Assembly (NCBI GenBank): GCA_013396655.1 | Contig: WBMV01006647.1 | Coordinates: 1,224,884-1,288,883 of the forward strand | Source of the DNA: Campylorhamphus procurvoides | Lineage: Eukaryota; Chordata; Aves; Passeriformes; Dendrocolaptidae | Direction of reading: 5' to 3' | DNA length: 64,000 nt | Shown: one piece after another, positions 63,756 to 64,000 of the stretch | Layout of the letters: each line of letters begins with the position of its first letter | How positions within the stretch are numbered: position 1 is the stretch's first letter | Notes under the pieces: generated by a model | Databases searched by the model: none | Told to the model about the DNA's origin: nothing | The model's input: the letters and a program-made list of their open reading frames with translations, nothing else | Translations under genes and position numbers: made by a program

Positions 63756-64000
63756 TTTTTTTATGAATTCTCTCGTCCTATCTGCATCCATATTGTCTGT
63801 GATCGTCAGCAAAGTGGGGTCAGATTATGTGCTCCTTGGAATTAATTGCAGTGGAAATCATAATTTAGATTTTGGTTATTACTATTCCTCTGATTGTAGT
63901 ATATATTATTGTCATCATGGTGTGGTAGAAAAGGAAGTTTGGTTTTTTTATAAGCAAGAATGAAGTAACGTTCCTAAGAGCTCAAAATTCACATTGGACT

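Larger units (their letters stand above)
60214..64000 (+). other. GTDC1: GTDC1 intron after coding exon 3, incomplete
   Basis: The intron opens with GTCAGT and runs off the right edge. I find no segment matching the next expected part of the protein, which in this family is a Lys-rich linker. It holds a 20-base tandem duplication at 60431-60470 and a + strand CR1 3' end at 63677-63755. The rest, including 60600-61100 and 61800-62350 with modest open frames, is unique sequence in which I recognise nothing. Confidence 0.8.

Overview
This window is a stretch of bird nuclear genome. The evidence is about nineteen fragments of CR1 LINEs with typical avian 3' ends, an AT-rich vertebrate background with no bacterial gene density, and three spliced coding exons of one vertebrate gene. 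I cannot name the species; the CR1 copies fit any bird, and nothing I can read separates a songbird from other orders.

The only protein-coding gene I can support is GTDC1 (also called QTMAN), on the + strand. It encodes the GDP-mannose-dependent enzyme that mannosylates queuosine in the tRNA-Asp anticodon. Three coding exons are present: 25057-25238 (start codon and residues 1-60), 56620-56787 (to residue 116) and 60040-60213 (to residue 174). All three splice junctions are phase 2, with canonical AG/GT borders. The introns between them are 31,381 and 3,252 bases long. The third intron runs off the right edge, so the C-terminal half, including the second glycosyltransferase lobe, lies outside the window.

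Bases 1-25027 hold no coding exon and no CpG-island promoter. They are most simply the intron before the first coding exon, with the 5' non-coding exon(s) further upstream. They contain nine CR1 fragments, an old MIR-type SINE (about 12610-12765) and a strongly purine-biased block (about 11405-12270). The 31 kb intron holds seven CR1 fragments, a CpG-rich repeat-like or regulatory block (30655-31200), paired homeodomain-type sites (37479-37501), a short tandem duplication (38011-38056) and a tandem octamer motif (44246-44263). The last two introns hold three CR1 fragments, a 20-base tandem duplication and a small hairpin.

The most testable new observation is that the 168-base second coding exon lies between two CR1 copies in opposite orientation that can pair with each other. 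That arrangement is known to favour exon circularisation and RNA editing. I found no novel multi-gene system. No RNA gene, CRISPR array or intact mobile-element gene was recognised.
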